From an uncultured SAR86 cluster bacterium (GTDB lineage: Bacteria; Pseudomonadota; Gammaproteobacteria; Magnimaribacterales; D2472), in the NCBI GenBank assembly GCA_902512655.1, contig CABXJR010000007.1, forward strand, positions 1 to 40,834: DNA of 40,834 bases, in the 5' to 3' direction. The position numbers and the translations under genes were made by a program. How positions within the stretch are numbered: the first letter of the stretch is position 1; each line of letters begins with the position of its first letter. Positions 18,415-27,471 of this stretch are shown here, piece by piece. A model generated the notes under the pieces. It saw nothing but the letters and a program-made list of their open reading frames with translations, did not search any database and had not been told where the DNA came from.

Positions 18415-19524
18415 ATGTCACAGAGAGACTATTATAAGGTCTTGGGGGTCTCTCGCAATGCTTCAGATGCTGAATTAAAGAAAGCTTTCAAAAAATTAGC
18501 AATGAAATATCATCCTGATAGAAATCCGGATGATCCTGCAGCTAATGAAAAATTTAAAGAAGCTGCTGAGGCATATGAAGTCCTATCAGATGCAGAAAAA
18601 AAATCTGCTTACGACCAATTTGGTCATGCAGGTGTTCAAGGCATTGGTGGCAACCAAGGAGCTGGATTTCAAGATTTTAATTTTGGAGACATCTTTGGAG
18701 ATATATTTGGCGATGTTTTTGGAGGGCGAAGCTCTTCAGGCAGATCTGCCAGAGGACAAGATCTTCAATATACTCTTGAACTCTCTCTTAAAGAGGCAAT
18801 CCTTGGCATTAAAAAAACAATAAAAATACCTGTAGATAAATCATGCAATGATTGTTCTGGATCTGGAGCTAAACCAGGCTCCTCTCCAGTCACCTGCAGT
18901 CAATGTAATGGTGTCGGTCAGGTAAGAATGCAGCAAGGTTTTTTTTCAGTACAACAACCCTGTAATGCATGCATGGGTGAAGGAAGGATTATTCAAGATC
19001 ATTGTGGTTCATGCAGGGGAGCTGGAGTTAAACACCAAACAAAATCGCTTTCTGTAAGCATTCCATCTGGTGTAGATAATGGAGATAAAGTTAGACTCTC
19101 AGGTGAGGGAAGTGCAGCAAGAGGAGGTCATACTGGCGATCTTTACGTTGCCATTCAAGTTGCGCACAATGAGATTTTTGAAAGAGATGGTAGAGATTTA
19201 TATTTTGAAGCTCCTATCCCATTCGAAGTTGCTGTATTAGGAGGAACAATTAACGTTCCTGGCCTTGAATCAAAAATTGCTCTTAAAATACCATCCTATA
19301 CTCAAACAGGTAAAATTTTTAGGATCAAAGGCAAAGGCGCCGCTTCAGTTCGAGATTCACGAAGAGGCGATCTTTTATGCAGGGTTGTTGTCGAGACGCC
19401 CGTGAATCTCTCAAAGGCTCAACTAAAGATATTTGAGGAATTTGCCCAATCTATAGCTGGCGAAGAACATCATCCAATAGAAAAATCTTTCAAAAGAGCC
19501 TCAGACCAATTTCATAATAAATAG
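18415..19524 (+). CDS. dnaJ: Chaperone protein DnaJ (type I Hsp40)
   Basis: Delivers substrates to DnaK and stimulates its ATPase. The product has 369 residues (E. coli 376). The J domain has the essential HPD at 33-35 in [11 protein letters not shown] Gly/Phe-rich linker contains repeated [15 protein letters not shown]. Four zinc-coordinating repeats are intact: [24 protein letters not shown] and CGSCRGAG. The C-terminal peptide-binding domains follow. It starts 3 bases after the dnaK stop, and dapB follows after 4 bases. Confidence 0.98.
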   Translation: MSQRDYYKVLGVSRNASDAELKKAFKKLAMKYHPDRNPDDPAANEKFKEAAEAYEVLSDAEKKSAYDQFGHAGVQGIGGNQGAGFQDFNFGDIFGDIFGDVFGGRSSSGRSARGQDLQYTLELSLKEAILGIKKTIKIPVDKSCNDCSGSGAKPGSSPVTCSQCNGVGQVRMQQGFFSVQQPCNACMGEGRIIQDHCGSCRGAGVKHQTKSLSVSIPSGVDNGDKVRLSGEGSAARGGHTGDLYVAIQVAHNEIFERDGRDLYFEAPIPFEVAVLGGTINVPGLESKIALKIPSYTQTGKIFRIKGKGAASVRDSRRGDLLCRVVVETPVNLSKAQLKIFEEFAQSIAGEEHHPIEKSFKRASDQFHNK

Positions 19525-19528
19525 AATA

Positions 19529-20200
19529 TTGCATATTTTAATAAATGGCTTCAATGGAAATATGGGTCAAGCAATTCAGGCTCAATGCATGCAATTGAAT
19601 GTAAAAGTTTCGGACTTTCAATCTAAAGCAATAGATTTAAATGATATATCAGCTGTAATAGATTTTTCTTCCCCAGGGGGGGTTGAAGCTTGTGCTAGTT
19701 TTTGTGTTGAGAATAAGCTGCCTTTAATATCAGGTACTACGGGCCTGACAGATGAGCATTTAGGGTTAGTGAGTACTGCAAAAAAATCTATACCCATATT
19801 ACTTGCCTCTAACATGTCAATTGGAATTGCTAATTTAAAGAGCTCAATAAAAGAGTACCTTTCGTCAATTAGCATCTCCTCAAAGTGCAAGATCATCGAA
19901 ATTCATCACACTAATAAAAAAGATGCTCCCTCTGGAACGGCCATAGAAATTCAAAGATTTATAGAAAATTTACCTGGAAGCAAAGTAGTTAGCCTTATCG
20001 ATATTGAATCTCACAGAATTGGCAATATTTATGGAATTCATAGAATTGCATTTGAAAATGCAGAGGGAAAAACAACGTTTCAACATGTTGCAAACTCGAG
20101 AAACGTTTTTGCAATAGGCGCTTTACAGGCTGCCAAGTGGATTCATTCCAAAGAAGCTGGAGAGTACACCTTTGCTGACTTCTTGAATAAAAAGCTTTAA
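19529..20200 (+). CDS. dapB: 4-hydroxy-tetrahydrodipicolinate reductase (DapB)
   Basis: NAD(P)H-dependent step in lysine and diaminopimelate synthesis. It starts with TTG at 19529 giving MHILINGFNGNMGQAI, the nucleotide-binding GxxGxMG loop; no ATG lies before this loop. The catalytic segment is EIHHTNKKDAPSGTA, with His126 and Lys130 equivalent to E. coli His159 and Lys163. The product has only 223 residues versus 273 in E. coli; the shortening is between the Rossmann N-terminus and the catalytic loop. The gene lies in the fur-grpE-dnaK-dnaJ-dapB order known in pseudomonads, but carA does not follow. Confidence 0.92.
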   Translation: MHILINGFNGNMGQAIQAQCMQLNVKVSDFQSKAIDLNDISAVIDFSSPGGVEACASFCVENKLPLISGTTGLTDEHLGLVSTAKKSIPILLASNMSIGIANLKSSIKEYLSSISISSKCKIIEIHHTNKKDAPSGTAIEIQRFIENLPGSKVVSLIDIESHRIGNIYGIHRIAFENAEGKTTFQHVANSRNVFAIGALQAAKWIHSKEAGEYTFADFLNKKL

Positions 20201-20224
20201 TCTACCCCAACTTTTCTATAGAAT
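20196..20224 (+). promoter_or_regulatory. Possible promoter of the rpsB operon
   Basis: TTTAAT (20196-20201) and TAGAAT (20219-20224) are 17 bases apart; the -35 is weak and overlaps the dapB stop. It would start transcription near 20231, just before the structured leader. Confidence 0.35.
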
Positions 20225-20245
20225 ACACAAACTTTAAATCCCGAA

Positions 20246-20328
20246 GGTGCCAAGAGGATTATTGTTGGGGTGCTCGTGAAAATGAGTCAACATTATGAGG
20301 TGCCGGAGTAATAACCCCGGAGGAAATT
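20246..20328 (+). promoter_or_regulatory. Structured rpsB leader, probable S2 autoregulatory element
   Basis: The 128-nt gap before rpsB carries clear RNA structure. GTTG (20264-20267) pairs with CAAC (20288-20291), and GCTC (20272-20275) pairs with GAGT (20284-20287) inside it, leaving GGGT (20268-20271) bulged. That bulge can pair with ACCC (20314-20317), just before the Shine-Dalgarno GGAGG (20319-20323), which would make a pseudoknot. CCGG (20303-20306) can alternatively pair with CCGG (20317-20320), burying the ribosome site. GGTGCC occurs twice (20246, 20299). In E. coli S2 represses rpsB-tsf translation through its leader; the same here is inference. Confidence 0.65.
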
Positions 20329-21291
20329 GTGAGCATTGTTTCTATAAAAGACCTGTTAAATGCAGGCGTTCATTTTGGCCATCAGCAAAGATTTTGGAAT
20401 CCTAAAATGAAATCCTTTATTTTTGATACTAGAAAAAAGATTAGCATTATTGATCTTGAGATCACTCAAGAATGTCTGAATGCTGCTGCATCAAAGGCTG
20501 AAGAGATATGTTCTAAAGGAAATAGGATTTTATTTGTTGGCACTAAACGCCCTGCATCTAAAACCATTAAAGAGTCAGCCTCTTCTATCGGCCTACCTTA
20601 CATTGATAAAAGATGGCTAGGCGGAACCTTAACTAACTGGAAAACGATACGGGGTTCAATTAGACGTCTTTTAGATATTGAAGAGTTGCAGTCATCAGGA
20701 AGAATTAACAAACTTTCAAAAAAAGAAGCTGTAGATATTACAAAAGAATATGAAAAGTTAAACGCAAGTGTTGGCGGCATCAAAGATATGAAAGGTCTGC
20801 CAGATGCTTTATTTGTAGTCGACGTTGCATATGAAAAAATAGCAGTCACAGAAGCAAAAAAAATGGGCATCCCAATTATTGCTCTGGTTGACACTAATTC
20901 AAACCCAGAAGGAATAGACCACATTATTCCTGGAAATGATGATGCAATTAGGTCCATTCGATTAATTACAAAAGTTATTAGCGATGCCTGTGCTAGAGGT
21001 CTGGCGTCTTCTCAGGGCGGAACTCTAAACATACAAACTGATGAAGAGGCTCTACCTATAAAAGTTAAAAAGGCCTCAGTAACTTCTGGGAAAGCATTAA
21101 ATCTAGTTGAAGAGGCTGAGTTAAGCGAGCCAGAAGATGATTTGCAAATTGAAGCAGATACAGCAAACGATGAACCTGCAGAGGATTCAGTTGAGACAAG
21201 TGATGAATTAACAGACAAATCTGAAGAAATATCTTCTGAAAACCTCATCGCATCAGAGGATGCAGCCGAAGATTCTAAGGAAGAAAAATGA
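20329..21291 (+). CDS. rpsB: 30S ribosomal protein S2 with acidic C-terminal extension
   Basis: Late-assembling 30S protein that recruits S1. The GTG start lies 5 bases after GGAGG. The core is canonical: LLNAGVHFGHQQRFWNPKM, GTKRPASKTI, RWLGGTLTNWKTI, and VDTNSNPEGIDHIIPGNDDA. The product has 320 residues, against 241 in E. coli. The core ends near residue 225, and about residues 261-320 form a low-complexity tail with 26 Asp/Glu and 3 Lys. The tail runs directly to the stop with no frameshift. tsf overlaps by 4 bases (ATGA). Confidence 0.97.
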   Translation: MSIVSIKDLLNAGVHFGHQQRFWNPKMKSFIFDTRKKISIIDLEITQECLNAAASKAEEICSKGNRILFVGTKRPASKTIKESASSIGLPYIDKRWLGGTLTNWKTIRGSIRRLLDIEELQSSGRINKLSKKEAVDITKEYEKLNASVGGIKDMKGLPDALFVVDVAYEKIAVTEAKKMGIPIIALVDTNSNPEGIDHIIPGNDDAIRSIRLITKVISDACARGLASSQGGTLNIQTDEEALPIKVKKASVTSGKALNLVEEAELSEPEDDLQIEADTANDEPAEDSVETSDELTDKSEEISSENLIASEDAAEDSKEEK

Positions 21292-22145
21292 CCATAGCCG
21301 CAAGTCAAGTTAAAGAACTAAGAGAAATGTCTGGCGTAGGCATGATGGAATGCAAGAAGGCACTTGTTGAAACAGATGGTGATCTAGAAAAGGCTTTAGA
21401 TCTTCTGAGAGCAAATAGCTCCCTTAAGGCTGAGAAAAAAGCTTCAAGGATTGCTGCTGATGGTGAGGTCAAGATTGCTGAGAATTCTAAATACACCAGT
21501 CTTATAGAAATTAATTCAGAAACAGATTTTGCTGCTAAAGATTCTCAGTTCAAGGATTTTGCAAATGATGTAGCTGAGCATCTTGCTAGCAATCACATCA
21601 ATGATATTGCTGATCTAAGCTCGGCATTTGAAGAGAAGAGACAATCCTTAATTCAGTCTATTGGAGAGAATATCCAATTAAGAAGACTTGAAACACTTGA
21701 AGTTCCATCTGTTGGCTGTATTGGATCATACGTTCATTCAGACGGAAGATTGGCCGCTTTAGTTTCTATTGATTCAGATGATAAAGAATTGGCAAAAGAT
21801 TTAGCCATGCATGTATCTGCAACCAATCCGAGCTGCTTGCAATCAGAGGATATTGATCCTGAGTTACTTGAAAGAGAAAGATCAATATTTTTAGCACAAG
21901 CAGAGGAGTCTGGAAAAGACGCATTAATTATGGAAAAAATGGTAGAAGGCAAGATTAAGAGATTCCTTTCTGAGGTTACCTTAGTTTCTCAAGGGTTTGT
22001 TAAAAATCCAGATCAATCAATTGAAGAATTATTAAAAGAAAATAACACATCAATTGTAGCCTTTGCTCGCTTTAAAGTGGGCGAAGGGATAGAGGTTGAG
22101 GTTAAAGATTTTGCAGCAGAGGTAGCTGAACAACTCCAACAATGA
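21288..22145 (+). CDS. tsf: Elongation factor Ts
   Basis: Nucleotide exchange factor for EF-Tu. The product is 285 residues (E. coli 283). The N-terminal UBA-like domain has [19 protein letters not shown] (the TGVGMM-type signature). The core has [18 protein letters not shown], containing the TDFVA-type contact with EF-Tu, and NIQLRRLE. The C-terminal module carries [18 protein letters not shown]-like sequence. It overlaps rpsB upstream and pyrH downstream by 4 bases each, so the three genes are translationally coupled. Confidence 0.98.
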   Translation: MTIAASQVKELREMSGVGMMECKKALVETDGDLEKALDLLRANSSLKAEKKASRIAADGEVKIAENSKYTSLIEINSETDFAAKDSQFKDFANDVAEHLASNHINDIADLSSAFEEKRQSLIQSIGENIQLRRLETLEVPSVGCIGSYVHSDGRLAALVSIDSDDKELAKDLAMHVSATNPSCLQSEDIDPELLERERSIFLAQAEESGKDALIMEKMVEGKIKRFLSEVTLVSQGFVKNPDQSIEELLKENNTSIVAFARFKVGEGIEVEVKDFAAEVAEQLQQ

Positions 22146-22855
22146 CATCACTCTCCTATAAACGTCTTCTCGTAAAATTTAGCGGAGAAGCTGTTGCTGG
22201 GGATGATGAACATGGAATAGATCCTAAAATATTAGACCAAATGGCTCAATCTGTTAAAGATTGCAAAGAGCTTGGAACGCAAATTGGAATTGTAATAGGA
22301 GGAGGGAATCTTTTTCGAGGTGAAAAATTAAGTAAAGCGGGAATGGATAGAGTCGCTGGTGATCATATGGGGATGCTTGCAACAGTCATGAATGGGATTG
22401 CTTTTAGAGATGCTCTAGAAAGGGCGGGGGTAAAGACTAGAGTTATGTCAGCCATTTCAATGTCTGGAGTTGCTGAGCACTATGACAGACGACTAGCAAT
22501 TCAACTTTTATCCAATGATTTCGTTGTAATTTTTACAGCGGGAACTGGCAATCCATTTTTTACCACTGATAGTGCAGGATGTCTCAGGGCTATAGAAACA
22601 GAAGCAGACATTATGTTAAAAGCTACTAGGGTTGATGGAGTATATTCTGCTGATCCTGAAAAAGATGAAAACGCTACATTTTACTCATCACTCTCTTTTG
22701 ATGAAGCAATTCAAAAAAATCTTAAAGTAATGGATGCAACGGCTCTAACTCTAGCGAGAGATCATAGTCTGCCATTGAAAGTATTTAACTTAAACCATCC
22801 AGATGCTTTGAAAAGAATTGCTTGCGGTGAGGAAATTGGGACATTAATATCATAG
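22142..22855 (+). CDS. pyrH: UMP kinase
   Basis: Phosphorylates UMP to UDP for pyrimidine nucleotide synthesis; hexameric amino-acid-kinase-fold enzyme. The product has 237 residues (E. coli 241). Conserved elements are [15 protein letters not shown], the glycine-rich [28 protein letters not shown], and [16 protein letters not shown], followed by [13 protein letters not shown]. Its start overlaps the tsf stop by 4 bases (ATGA) and frr begins 2 bases after its stop. Confidence 0.98.
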   Translation: MTSLSYKRLLVKFSGEAVAGDDEHGIDPKILDQMAQSVKDCKELGTQIGIVIGGGNLFRGEKLSKAGMDRVAGDHMGMLATVMNGIAFRDALERAGVKTRVMSAISMSGVAEHYDRRLAIQLLSNDFVVIFTAGTGNPFFTTDSAGCLRAIETEADIMLKATRVDGVYSADPEKDENATFYSSLSFDEAIQKNLKVMDATALTLARDHSLPLKVFNLNHPDALKRIACGEEIGTLIS

Positions 22856-22857
22856 TT

Positions 22858-23412
22858 ATGAACGAAATTATTGATCAAATTAAACCTAAGATGCAGAGGG
22901 CTATTGATTCACTAGCTCATGAATTTAACAAAATTAGAACAGGCAGAGCCAATCCGAGCATTCTTGATTCAGTTAAGATTGATTATTACGGCAATCCAAC
23001 TCCAATCAATCAAGCTGCAAATATTTCTGTTGAGGAGGGAAGAACTTTGGCTATTTCTCCATGGGATAAGTCTCTTATTGGAGAAATAGAAAGAGCAATT
23101 ATGGCATCCGATTTAGGTTTAAACCCGAGCACAAGTGGTGATTTGATTAGACTGACAATGCCTGCTTTAACAGAAGAGACTCGTCAAGAGTACATCAAAC
23201 AAGCAAGAAATGAAGCTGAGAATTCTAGAATTTCTATAAGAAATACTCGAAGGGATGCAAACAATACTGTAAAAGATCAACAAAAAGCTGGAGATTTTTC
23301 TGAGGATGATCTCAAGCGGATCGAAGATTTAGTTCAAAAGGAAACTGATCATTTTATTGGCCTTGTTGACGCAGAGCTAAAACAAAAAGAAGAAGATTTA
23401 ATAGAAATTTAG
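22858..23412 (+). CDS. frr: Ribosome recycling factor
   Basis: Splits post-termination ribosomes with EF-G. The product has 184 residues (E. coli 185). It has the two-domain tRNA-like shape: helices with LAHEFNKIRTGRANPSILD and the beta-domain VDYYG-type sequence (KIDYYGNPTPINQAANIS). GDLIRLTMPALTEETRQEYI and the C-terminal helix region RNTRRDANNTVKDQQK complete the family signature. The next gene uppS follows 20 bases later. Confidence 0.98.
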   Translation: MNEIIDQIKPKMQRAIDSLAHEFNKIRTGRANPSILDSVKIDYYGNPTPINQAANISVEEGRTLAISPWDKSLIGEIERAIMASDLGLNPSTSGDLIRLTMPALTEETRQEYIKQARNEAENSRISIRNTRRDANNTVKDQQKAGDFSEDDLKRIEDLVQKETDHFIGLVDAELKQKEEDLIEI

Positions 23413-23432
23413 TTATTTCATATCCAGCCAGA

Positions 23433-24164
23433 ATGGCAGAAAACAAACAATCATCACTCAACCTTTCTGGGATTAATGCTGCAATTATCATGGATGGCAA
23501 TGGAAGATGGGCCAAAAAGAATGCTTTAAATGTTACTTCAGGACATGAAAAAGGTGTTGAAGTTGTTAGAAAAATTGTTGAGTCTGCGGCAAAAGCTCAG
23601 TTAGAGTCTCTTAGTTTATATGCCTTTAGTACTGAAAACTGGTCGCGTCCTAAAAAAGAAATTCTAGGAATTAAAAAACTGATTATTAGCGCGATAGATT
23701 CCCAAGTTCCAGAATTAATTGATCAAGAGGTAAGATTAAATTTTTTTGGAGACTATTCCTCTTTCGGAGATGATGTTGTTGGTGCGATCGGCCAAGCTGA
23801 AAGAGCGACTTCATTTCAAGATCCAAGGCTTAAATTAAATATTGCACTTGGTTATGGAGGCCGCACAGATATAATTGAAGCAACAAAATTAATAGCAAGT
23901 GATATTAAATTAGAAAAACTTTCTGAAGAAGATGTTTCTAATGAGATTTTTTTTAGATACCTAAAAGCGCCTATTAATGAACTAGATTTATTAATTAGAA
24001 CTGGCGGAGATCACCGAATAAGTAACTTCTTGTTATATCATTTAGCTTATACTGAGATCCAATTTACTAATACACTCTGGCCAGATTTTTCGGAAGAGGA
24101 ATTTATAAAGTGCTTAGAAGCATTTTCAAATACGGAGAGGCGTTTTGGCAATCGAACTTTATAA
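23433..24164 (+). CDS. uppS: Undecaprenyl diphosphate synthase (cis-prenyltransferase)
   Basis: Makes the C55 lipid carrier for peptidoglycan and LPS by adding IPP units in cis. The product has 243 residues. AAIIMDGNGRWAKK carries the catalytic Asp21, and the later LSLYAFSTENWSRP, NIALGYGGRTDI and LDLLIRTGGDHRISNFL motifs are the usual five conserved blocks. It overlaps the TTG-initiated cdsA by 20 bases. Together with dxr (24954) and ispB (8644) it gives the isoprenoid supply chain in this window. Confidence 0.97.
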   Translation: MAENKQSSLNLSGINAAIIMDGNGRWAKKNALNVTSGHEKGVEVVRKIVESAAKAQLESLSLYAFSTENWSRPKKEILGIKKLIISAIDSQVPELIDQEVRLNFFGDYSSFGDDVVGAIGQAERATSFQDPRLKLNIALGYGGRTDIIEATKLIASDIKLEKLSEEDVSNEIFFRYLKAPINELDLLIRTGGDHRISNFLLYHLAYTEIQFTNTLWPDFSEEEFIKCLEAFSNTERRFGNRTL

Positions 24165-24957
24165 AAATATCCTTCAAAGATTGCCTGCTGCATTAAGTTT
24201 AGTTTTCTGTATATTTGGAGTTCTATACTTACAAAATATTTTCCTTATTTTGACCCTTGTAATAGCTGCGGGATTTCTATTGATCAAAGAATGGCTTATG
24301 CTTTCTGAGTTAAAAATAGATTTAAAGCAAATCATATTTTTTGTAACCTTTTTTCTATTCTCTATCTTTTATACAAAAGGCTTTATAGATTTCTTTCTTT
24401 TGATCATCTCTAGTTTCTGGTTTATATACGGCTTTTATTTTATATCAAATAAAAGTTCACCATTTTTCAGTTTTGATAATAACTATTTGGGGTTTTTATT
24501 AGTGCTTGGCTTTGTGTATGGCCTCATATATTTAATAGTATTTTCAGAATTTAATAATATAAATAAATTTTTTGTACTTTTTGTAATCTTATTTAATACT
24601 GTATTAGCTGATGTTGGCGCCTATCTAGTTGGCAGCAGCATTGGTAAAACTCCACTATTTCCAGAAATTAGTCCGAACAAAACTATTGAGGGTTTATTGG
24701 GTGGAGTTGGATTTGTCGCAATCTTTGTATCAGCAATATATTTCTTTAACTTAATTTCATTTGATTTAGTAATAGTTTCATTAATTAGCCTGCCTTTTGC
24801 ATTTATTGGTGACTATTTTGAAAGTCAGCTTAAAAGAGATAAGTCATTAAAAGATAGCGGATCAATAATTCCTGGACATGGCGGTATTTGGGATCGTTTA
24901 GATTCACATATTGCCGTCGTGCCCATTTTTATTGTATTAACTAAGTTAATGGTATGA
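24145..24957 (+). CDS. cdsA: Phosphatidate cytidylyltransferase (CDP-diglyceride synthase)
   Basis: Inner-membrane enzyme making CDP-diacylglycerol, precursor of all phospholipids. The TTG start at 24145 is chosen because GGAGAGG precedes it by 4 bases and the N-terminal MAIELYKNILQRLPAAL fits the family. The product has 270 residues with about seven to eight hydrophobic segments. The C-terminal family signature SQLKRDKSLKDSGSIIPGHGG-IWDR is intact, as are GDYFE and the mid-protein DVGAYLVGSSIGKTP. It overlaps uppS by 20 bases and dxr by 4. Confidence 0.95.
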   Translation: MAIELYKNILQRLPAALSLVFCIFGVLYLQNIFLILTLVIAAGFLLIKEWLMLSELKIDLKQIIFFVTFFLFSIFYTKGFIDFFLLIISSFWFIYGFYFISNKSSPFFSFDNNYLGFLLVLGFVYGLIYLIVFSEFNNINKFFVLFVILFNTVLADVGAYLVGSSIGKTPLFPEISPNKTIEGLLGGVGFVAIFVSAIYFFNLISFDLVIVSLISLPFAFIGDYFESQLKRDKSLKDSGSIIPGHGGIWDRLDSHIAVVPIFIVLTKLMV

Positions 24958-26105
24958 AGAATATTGTTTTGTTGGGAGCAACGGGCAGCATCGGAGATAG
25001 CTGCCTAAATGTAATAAGGCAAAATAAAGAACATTTTTATTTATTTGGTATTGGACTTGGGGGCAATCTTGATAAGGCTCAACAAATAGCAGAAGAGTTT
25101 AGTCCAGAGCATATTTTCATAGCTGAGTCTCATATTGATAAATCACATGATTTGTTGCAATCACATTCAAATATTCTGAACACTGAAGACGAATTACAAG
25201 CGCTGATTCGTGATCCAAGCGTTGACATCGTGATTTCAGCAATCTCAGGATTTGCTGGTTTAAAAGCAAGTTATTTTGCTATTGAGGCTGGTAAAACTAT
25301 TCTTATCGCAAATAAAGAAAGCATAGTTGCCGCTGGCGATATTTTAATGCCGCTTGCCAAAACCAAAAACTCAGAAATCATTCCAGTTGACAGTGAGCAT
25401 AATGCTATCCACCAATGCCTGCCTCCGCATAGAGATCTAAAAGAAATTTCTAAAATTATAATTACTGCATCAGGAGGTCCTTTTAGGGAAAAGACATTTA
25501 AGGAGTTGAGTGGGGCGACATTACAAGATGCCTTAAAACATCCTACCTGGAGCATGGGTGCCAAAATTACGATTGATTCCGCAACCTTAGTCAATAAATG
25601 TTTAGAGTTAATTGAAGCTCATTATCTTTTCCAAATTCCTGAATCTCAGATCGAGATTGTGGTTCACCCTCAAAGCATTATTCATTCAATGGTTACATTT
25701 ATTGATGGGTCTACCATAGCTCAGATGAGCAATCCAAATATGGAAGTTCCAATTGCAAATGCGTTAGGCTTGAATCAAAGGCTTCCCATTAATTTTGAAG
25801 CAATTAATTTTCCTGGATTAAATTTATCATTTGAACCAATTTCAGATGAAAGAGATGTTATTTTTGAGATGGCTAGAGAGGTCTGTAATAAGAAGGGAAA
25901 CCTAGGGGTTGTTTTCAATGCTTCCAATGAGATTGCGGTAGATGCCTTCCTGACTAAAAAGATTGATTTTGTTGATATATATAAAGTTATTCAACGAACT
26001 TTTGATCACTTTTCATGTTCTAAGGTGAGCACACTAGAGGATATATTCGAATATGATAAACAAGCACGCATTCAAGCAGAGAAGGTGATAAAATCCCTAC
26101 ACTAA
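24954..26105 (+). CDS. dxr: 1-deoxy-D-xylulose 5-phosphate reductoisomerase
   Basis: First committed step of the MEP isoprenoid pathway: converts DXP to MEP using NADPH and a divalent metal. The product has 383 residues (E. coli 398). The NADPH loop is LLGATGSIGDSCLNVI; then IANKESIVAAGDILM, metal-binding IIPVDSEHNAIHQCL, and the substrate loop SGGPFREKTF. TWSMGAKITIDSATLVNKCLE is the conserved later block. It starts within cdsA (4-base overlap). The position after cdsA, not before uppS, matches Pseudomonas and not E. coli. Confidence 0.97.
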   Translation: MKNIVLLGATGSIGDSCLNVIRQNKEHFYLFGIGLGGNLDKAQQIAEEFSPEHIFIAESHIDKSHDLLQSHSNILNTEDELQALIRDPSVDIVISAISGFAGLKASYFAIEAGKTILIANKESIVAAGDILMPLAKTKNSEIIPVDSEHNAIHQCLPPHRDLKEISKIIITASGGPFREKTFKELSGATLQDALKHPTWSMGAKITIDSATLVNKCLELIEAHYLFQIPESQIEIVVHPQSIIHSMVTFIDGSTIAQMSNPNMEVPIANALGLNQRLPINFEAINFPGLNLSFEPISDERDVIFEMAREVCNKKGNLGVVFNASNEIAVDAFLTKKIDFVDIYKVIQRTFDHFSCSKVSTLEDIFEYDKQARIQAEKVIKSLH

Positions 26106-26118
26106 ATTTTTCAAAAAT

Positions 26119-27462
26119 ATGATTTATCTACTTTCAGCAATAGTATTACTAGGTGTTCTAATTACCATACATGAATTTGGGCATTTTATTGTTGGAAGGA
26201 TGTGTAACATTCATATCTATCGCTTCTCAATAGGTATGGGTCCAGTTATCTATAAAAAACTCGATAAGCATGGCACTGAGTTTGCTCTATCTGCACTTCC
26301 GTTGGGCGGATATGTAGCATTCCATACTGAGAAAGCGGCAGTAGAGGAATTAGAACTTCAACAACCTTTAACTCCTGAGCAAAATGAGAATACTTTTGAA
26401 AGCAAGCCAAAGTGGCAAAGGGCACTCGTTATGCTGGCGGGCCCAGTTGCTAATTTTATACTTGCTATAGGAATTCTATCAGCAATCTTTGTCAATTCTG
26501 TTGAGCCTCAATTTATCCCTGAGGTATCTAATGTTTCCTCTCAATACCTTCAAAGCAATTCTTCGCTCAAGGCGGGGGATATCCTCATTTCTATCAATGA
26601 AAAACAAGTTTCCAGCCTTCAGGATATTAGGCTAGAGCTGCTTTCATTGTCAGGGACCAATGGAGTGATTAATTTTAATTTTATAACTGGTTCACGCGAA
26701 TCTGAATATACGCTGTCTGTTCCTGTAGAAAATTATCTTTCAGATCCAGAGGAGCAAAATACACCAGAAAATTTTATGGGTTTTGACTTATCCATGAAAT
26801 TACAACCAACTGTAGGTGAAATCGCAAAAGACACTGAAGCCGCCAAAAGTGGATTAATGGTTAATGATCGCATTCTGGCTGTGAACAGCCAGCCAATTAA
26901 ATCATTTGAAGATCTAAGAGTATCTTTACAAGACTATCAAGGCTCAGAGTTAGATTTAAAGATTCTTAGAGCTGAGCAAACTTTATACTTAAATGTACCG
27001 CTGAGCACCAGAACAAGTGCCGATGGCAAGGAAGAAAAATATATAGGCATAATGCCTGGCTTGAAAAGGTCCTTTTTTGAATCTCTTTCAAAAGGAGCTT
27101 ATGAAACATATAACCTGAGTATTAAAACATTAACCTTTGTTGGCAAAATGATCACGAGGGATTTAGGTACACAAAATCTTAGCGGCCCAATTGGTATTGT
27201 GAAAATGGCAGGAGATTCAGCTAATGCAGGATTACTACCATTTTTATATTTGATGGCGCTCTTAAGTATAAGCTTGGGCGTGCTGAATCTTCTTCCAATA
27301 CCAGTTTTAGATGGCGGTCAATTAGTCATGCTGGGAGTAGAGGCTGTTAGGGGATCACCAATGCCAGATAAAATGGAAAACTTATTCTTTATGTTTGGCT
27401 GGGTTGCTGTTGGATCATTGATGATTTTTGCAATTTATAATGATATTTCTAGATTTTTATAA
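26119..27462 (+). CDS. rseP: Site-2 intramembrane metalloprotease RseP
   Basis: Inner-membrane zinc protease; in E. coli it performs the second cleavage of anti-sigma factor RseA and clears signal peptides. The product has 447 residues (E. coli 450). The zinc motif HEFGH is at 18-22 in TM1. Two tandem PDZ domains lie at about 125-310, with binding loops seen as SSLKAGDILISIN and AKSGLMVNDRILAVN. The C-terminal zinc ligand motif LLPIPVLDGGQ is intact. No rseA or rpoE homologue is in this window. It sits between dxr and bamA as in many gammaproteobacteria. Confidence 0.96.
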   Translation: MIYLLSAIVLLGVLITIHEFGHFIVGRMCNIHIYRFSIGMGPVIYKKLDKHGTEFALSALPLGGYVAFHTEKAAVEELELQQPLTPEQNENTFESKPKWQRALVMLAGPVANFILAIGILSAIFVNSVEPQFIPEVSNVSSQYLQSNSSLKAGDILISINEKQVSSLQDIRLELLSLSGTNGVINFNFITGSRESEYTLSVPVENYLSDPEEQNTPENFMGFDLSMKLQPTVGEIAKDTEAAKSGLMVNDRILAVNSQPIKSFEDLRVSLQDYQGSELDLKILRAEQTLYLNVPLSTRTSADGKEEKYIGIMPGLKRSFFESLSKGAYETYNLSIKTLTFVGKMITRDLGTQNLSGPIGIVKMAGDSANAGLLPFLYLMALLSISLGVLNLLPIPVLDGGQLVMLGVEAVRGSPMPDKMENLFFMFGWVAVGSLMIFAIYNDISRFL

Positions 27463-27471
27463 TCAATACAT

